Shown here: one piece after another, positions 14,494-17,929 of the stretch
Position numbering within the stretch: the stretch's first letter is position 1
Layout of the letters: every line of letters begins with the position of its first letter
Made by a program: the position numbers and the translations under genes
NCBI GenBank assembly: GCA_046086225.1
Contig: JBJSXF010000199.1
Span: 1 to 17,929, forward strand
Length of the DNA stretch: 17,929 bases
Direction: 5' to 3'
From: JBJSXF01 sp046086225
Lineage (GTDB): Bacteria > Actinomycetota > Acidimicrobiia > IMCC26256 > PALSA-610
The notes under the pieces: generated by a model
Database searches by the model: none
Seen by the model: only the letters and a program-made list of their open reading frames with translations
Told to the model about the DNA's origin: nothing

Positions 14494-14501
14494 ACCCTCC
14501 G

Positions 14502-14528
14502 TTTGCACTCGCGGGCCGCGAGTGCCAG
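14502..14528 (+). promoter_or_regulatory. Degenerate CIRCE operator (HrcA site 1)
   Basis: TTTGCACTC-N9-GAGTGCCAG: 8/9 and 7/9 matches to the CIRCE arms with the correct 9-bp spacing. The complementarity continues into the spacer, giving a 9-bp stem with loop GGC at 14505-14525, so it could also act as a terminator for metM/metO transcripts. Confidence 0.65.
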
Positions 14529-14531
14529 ACT
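14503..14531 (+). promoter_or_regulatory. groEL promoter
   Basis: -35 TTGCAC (14503-14508), 17-bp spacer, -10 CAGACT (14526-14531), predicted start near 14538. The -35 lies in CIRCE 1 and the start site in CIRCE 2, so both sites would block RNA polymerase. Confidence 0.6.
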
Positions 14532-14534
14532 GGG

Positions 14535-14561
14535 TTAGCACTCCGGTAGGTTGAGTGCTAA
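14535..14561 (+). promoter_or_regulatory. CIRCE operator (HrcA site 2)
   Basis: A perfect TTAGCACTC-N9-GAGTGCTAA. CIRCE is bound by the heat-shock repressor HrcA; it covers the predicted groEL transcription start. Confidence 0.97.
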
Positions 14562-14617
14562 CGACCGGACCCGATCCCGGCCTTCCCAGACCCCCCAGAT
14601 CCAGGGAGCGAATGACT

Positions 14618-16255
<1,638 letters not shown>

Positions 16256-16280
16256 TCCTCCGCGGATCACGGTTCGCCGA

Positions 16281-16304
16281 CGGGGCGCCCTGCGGGGCGC
16301 CCCG
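16281..16304 (+). terminator. groEL terminator hairpin
   Basis: A 9-bp stem, CGGGGCGCC (16281-16289) with GGCGCCCCG (16296-16304), loop CTGCGG, 25 bases after the groEL stop. It is followed by TTCG, not a long T-tract. Confidence 0.75.
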
Positions 16305-16318
16305 TTCGCGTCCTGGGT

Positions 16319-16324
16319 TACCCT
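16319..16324 (+). promoter_or_regulatory. -10 element of leaderless hemQ
   Basis: TACCCT (TANNNT) lies seven bases before the ATG at 16332, just after the groEL terminator. No Shine-Dalgarno sequence is present; the -35 is unclear. Confidence 0.5.
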
Positions 16325-16331
16325 CGCCCCG

Positions 16332-17120
16332 ATGCACGAGGTGACGCCTTCGACCGGATGGGGAGTGCTGCACCTCTACTACCGGGTCGACCGGACCGCT
16401 TCGGCCGCGCAGCGGACCGCTGTGGGCGAGGCGGTGATTGCGGCGGTTGCCGGACTCGAGGCCGACGGCCATCAAGCCCTCGTTCAGGTGATCCTCGGGC
16501 ACAAGGCCGACCTCGGGTTCGTGGCCCTGGGCCCGGATCTCGCCCGCCTCCAGCGCTTCCAGCAGCAGCTGGTGGGCGCGTCGCTCGAGCCGGTGTGGTC
16601 GTACGTGTCGCTCACCGAACTCTCCGAGTACGGCGCGACCGAGGACGACGAGCGCACTCGGCTCACCGCCGAGGAGGGCCTCGAGGGCGCCGAGCTGGAA
16701 GCGCGCCTCGCCGCGTGGCGCGAGCGCATCGAGCACTACCGCGAGCAGCGGCTCCATCCGCAGTTGCCGCCGAAGGCGACCTGCTGCTTCTACCCGATGT
16801 CGAAGCGGCGGGCGGCGGGCGAGAACTGGTTCGAGCTGACCTTCGCCGAACGCAAGGAGCTCATGGCCGGGCACGCCCGCGTCGGCCGCACGTACGCGGG
16901 ACGCGTGCTCCAGCTCATCACCGGCTCGACCGGTATCGACGACTGGGAGTGGGGCGTCACCCTCCTGGCCGACGATCCGCTCGCGCTGAAGGAGATCGTC
17001 TACGAGATGCGCTTCGACCCGGTGTCGGCCCGCTACGCCGAGTTCGGTCCGTTCTTCACGGGTCTCGTGCTCCCGGCGGCCGAGGCGTGCGCCCGGGTCG
17101 GACTGGGAGGAGCGGGCTGA
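16332..17120 (+). CDS. hemQ: Coproheme decarboxylase HemQ (chlorite dismutase family)
   Basis: 262 residues. It shows the HemQ signature: Tyr154 in 'FYPMSKRR' with Lys158 four residues on, the proximal haem ligand His181 in 'MAGHARVGR', and 'VLQLITGSTGIDDWEWGVTLLADD'. The Tyr-to-His distance of 27 matches S. aureus HemQ (Y145/H172). HemQ oxidatively decarboxylates coproheme to haem b in the coproporphyrin-dependent pathway of monoderm bacteria; the Tyr is the redox-active residue. The chlorite-dismutase catalytic Arg context is not evident, so chlorite detoxification is unlikely. The ATG at 16332 gives the family-like start 'GWGVLHLYYRVDR'. The gene overlaps the next one (TGATG). Confidence 0.93.
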   Translation: MHEVTPSTGWGVLHLYYRVDRTASAAQRTAVGEAVIAAVAGLEADGHQALVQVILGHKADLGFVALGPDLARLQRFQQQLVGASLEPVWSYVSLTELSEYGATEDDERTRLTAEEGLEGAELEARLAAWRERIEHYREQRLHPQLPPKATCCFYPMSKRRAAGENWFELTFAERKELMAGHARVGRTYAGRVLQLITGSTGIDDWEWGVTLLADDPLALKEIVYEMRFDPVSARYAEFGPFFTGLVLPAAEACARVGLGGAG

Positions 17121-17383
17121 TGGATCCGGTGCACGGTGGTGAGGGCGCGACCCGGCTCTTCGTGTCGTTCCCCGAGGAGCTCGTCGATCGCCCGATGATC
17201 TACGAGATGGTGAAGCGCTTCGACGTCGTGCCGAACATCCGGCGGGCGAACGTGGAGGCGCACTCGGGCTGGGTGATCCTCGAGCTGGCGGGTGACGCCG
17301 AGCAGTGCGAAGCCGCGATCGGATACCTGGAGAGCGTCGGGTGCACGGTGAGTCGCATGGAAGGCGACATCGTCGCCGGCTGA
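17120..17383 (+). CDS. Small NIL-domain protein
   Basis: 87 residues. 'ATRLFVSFPEELVDRPMIYEMVKRFDVVPNIRRANV' followed by 'GWVILELAGDAEQCEAAIGYLESVGCTVSRMEG' is a stand-alone NIL domain (ferredoxin-like fold). This domain is otherwise found at the C-terminus of the methionine transporter ATPase MetN, where it binds methionine, and fused to ferredoxins linked to homocysteine synthesis. The ATG at 17120 overlaps the hemQ stop (TGATG), so translation is coupled. Function is unknown: it could sense methionine or a sulfur compound. Its presence 2.7 kb from the SAM-controlled metM/metO pair is suggestive only. Confidence 0.85.
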   Translation: MDPVHGGEGATRLFVSFPEELVDRPMIYEMVKRFDVVPNIRRANVEAHSGWVILELAGDAEQCEAAIGYLESVGCTVSRMEGDIVAG

Positions 17384-17399
17384 CCGGCTGACCGGCTGA
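17376..17399 (+). repeat. Three 8-bp tandem repeats over the NIL gene stop
   Basis: CCGGCTGA three times in a row. The first copy carries the stop codon, and copies two and three repeat TGA in other frames, giving back-up stops. Confidence 0.9.
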
Positions 17400-17423
17400 G
17401 CATCGACGACGCGATCGGTGCTC
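17398..17423. terminator. Possible bidirectional terminator hairpin
   Basis: GAGCATCG (17398-17405) pairs with CGGTGCTC (17416-17423), 8 bp with one G-T wobble and a 10-base loop, in the gap between the convergent NIL gene and the unknown gene at 17427. Confidence 0.35.
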
Positions 17424-17426
17424 CGC

Positions 17427-17714
17427 TCAGGCGTCGTCGGGCGCCACGGGCTCCCACATCGGGAAGGTCACGTACTCGACCCCGTCGTGCACCTCGGTGC
17501 GGCCCGCGGCCCGGAGGTCGTGCACGGCGGCCTCGGCCGGGCCGAAGCCGACCATCCGCTTCAGATCGGCCACGGCGACGAGCAGCGGCCCGTCGGCGTC
17601 ACCGGGGCGGAGGAGGGCGTCGACCTCGAGCACCGGGCGGCCGGGATCACGAGGGTCGACGCACGCGCAGTGGTAGACGATTCGCTCGAAGACCGATAGG
17701 GCCCGGATCCGCAC
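17427..17714 (-). CDS. Hypothetical protein, 95 residues
   Basis: I do not recognise this family. The protein is soluble, with 'RALSVFERIVYHCACVDPRDPG' at the N-terminus and a closely spaced Cys pair (C-A-C). Then come 'VLEVDALLRPGDADGPLLVAVADLKRMVGFGPAEAAVHDLRAAGRTEVHDGVEYVTFPMWEPV'. The middle, with a Gly-Phe turn between two helices and a 'VHDGVEYVTFP' strand pair, could be a small winged-helix-like fold (inference). The GTG start at 17714 lies six bases after CAACAT on the minus strand, suggesting a leaderless transcript, and faces another gene 15 bp away. No signal peptide or membrane segment is present. Confidence 0.65.
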   Translation of the reverse strand: MRIRALSVFERIVYHCACVDPRDPGRPVLEVDALLRPGDADGPLLVAVADLKRMVGFGPAEAAVHDLRAAGRTEVHDGVEYVTFPMWEPVAPDDA

Positions 17715-17716
17715 GC

Positions 17717-17726
17717 GACGATGTTG
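17717..17726. promoter_or_regulatory. Overlapping divergent -10 elements of two unknown genes
   Basis: Plus strand GACGAT (17717-17722) is six bases before ATG 17729. Minus strand CAACAT (17726-17721) is six bases before GTG 17714. Both fit NANNNT and overlap by two bases. Confidence 0.35.
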
Positions 17727-17728
17727 GC

Positions 17729-17929
17729 ATGACCGACGAGCACGCGCAGCCGCAAGCCGGACCCGAGGCGCTCATGGCCGAGGCCGGGGCCCGGCTCGTG
17801 GCCGCGGTCCGCACGCTCGGAGCGGACTGGGTCGTGACCGTGGTCACGACCAGCATAGACCATTGGGGAGCCCTCGACCCGGCCGAACGGGCCGCGTCCC
17901 GGGCCGCGGCCGAGGCAGCGGGGGCCCGG
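17729..17929 (+). CDS. Hypothetical protein, N-terminal 67 residues (cut by window end)
   Basis: The frame stays open to the last base of the window. It starts 'MTDEHAQPQAGPEALMAEAGARL', then 'TLGADWVVTVVTTSIDHWGALDPAERAASRAAAEAAGAR'. It is rich in Ala and Glu helices, with no signal peptide. The family is not recognisable from this part. The ATG is supported by the leaderless-type -10 six bases upstream and by the divergent arrangement. Confidence 0.6.
   Translation, partial: MTDEHAQPQAGPEALMAEAGARLVAAVRTLGADWVVTVVTTSIDHWGALDPAERAASRAAAEAAGAR

Noticed and set aside
14555..14557. GTG start for groEL
   Set aside because: It lies inside the CIRCE arm and would add 21 non-GroEL residues.
16332..17120. 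True chlorite dismutase
   Set aside because: The Tyr154/Lys158/His181 pattern and spacing are those of HemQ, in a non-perchlorate context.

Overview
The window is very GC-rich, densely packed actinobacterial DNA. Supporting signs are CIRCE control of groEL, a DUF3263/LytR_C pair, HemQ-type haem synthesis, GpgS, an LPXTG surface protein with Thr-rich stalks, and many genes that look leaderless (a -10 hexamer of the form NANNNT six or seven bases before ATG/GTG). The poly-Thr 'TTTTTTxAP' linkers and the gene mix suggest Acidimicrobiia or a relative; that placement is inference.

Layout. 1-1099 (minus) is the 5' part of a secreted fibronectin-III protein. It runs off the left edge in 27-bp repeats that encode a Thr-rich stalk, and its signal peptide appears frameshifted. 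After a 450-bp divergent regulatory region, 1556-5212 (plus) encodes a 1218-residue LPXTG wall-anchored protein with seven Ig-like repeats, closed by a perfect 15-bp hairpin. 5337-6148 (plus) holds DUF3263 and LytR_C genes. 6190-7356 (minus) is an M20 amidohydrolase. 7374-8231 (plus) is an OtsB-like phosphatase. 8142-10756 (minus) is a translationally coupled TreT/OtsA pair that overlaps otsB tail to tail. 10810-11853 (plus) is glycerate kinase and 11875-12717 (minus) is GpgS. Together 7374-12717 looks like a trehalose/glucosylglycerate compatible-solute block.

12748-14434 is the most interesting unit: a promoter, a clear SAM-I riboswitch, a threonine-synthase-like PLP enzyme and, overlapping it by 4 bp, a CysO-like sulfur-carrier protein ending in Gly-Gly. 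SAM control of a 'threonine synthase' plus sulfur carrier makes little sense for threonine. It fits homocysteine formation from O-phosphohomoserine with a protein thiocarboxylate (the MetM/MetO route), so I annotate it that way.

14502-16304 is groEL with two tandem CIRCE-type operators and a terminator, but no groES. 16332-17383 is a coupled hemQ plus NIL-domain gene. 17427-17929 holds two divergent unknown genes, the second cut by the window end.

A recurring feature is very tight divergent gene pairs whose -10 elements overlap on opposite strands (7356/7374, around 10796-10802, 17714/17729), which suggests bidirectional leaderless promoters. No tRNA, rRNA, transposase or CRISPR array was seen.
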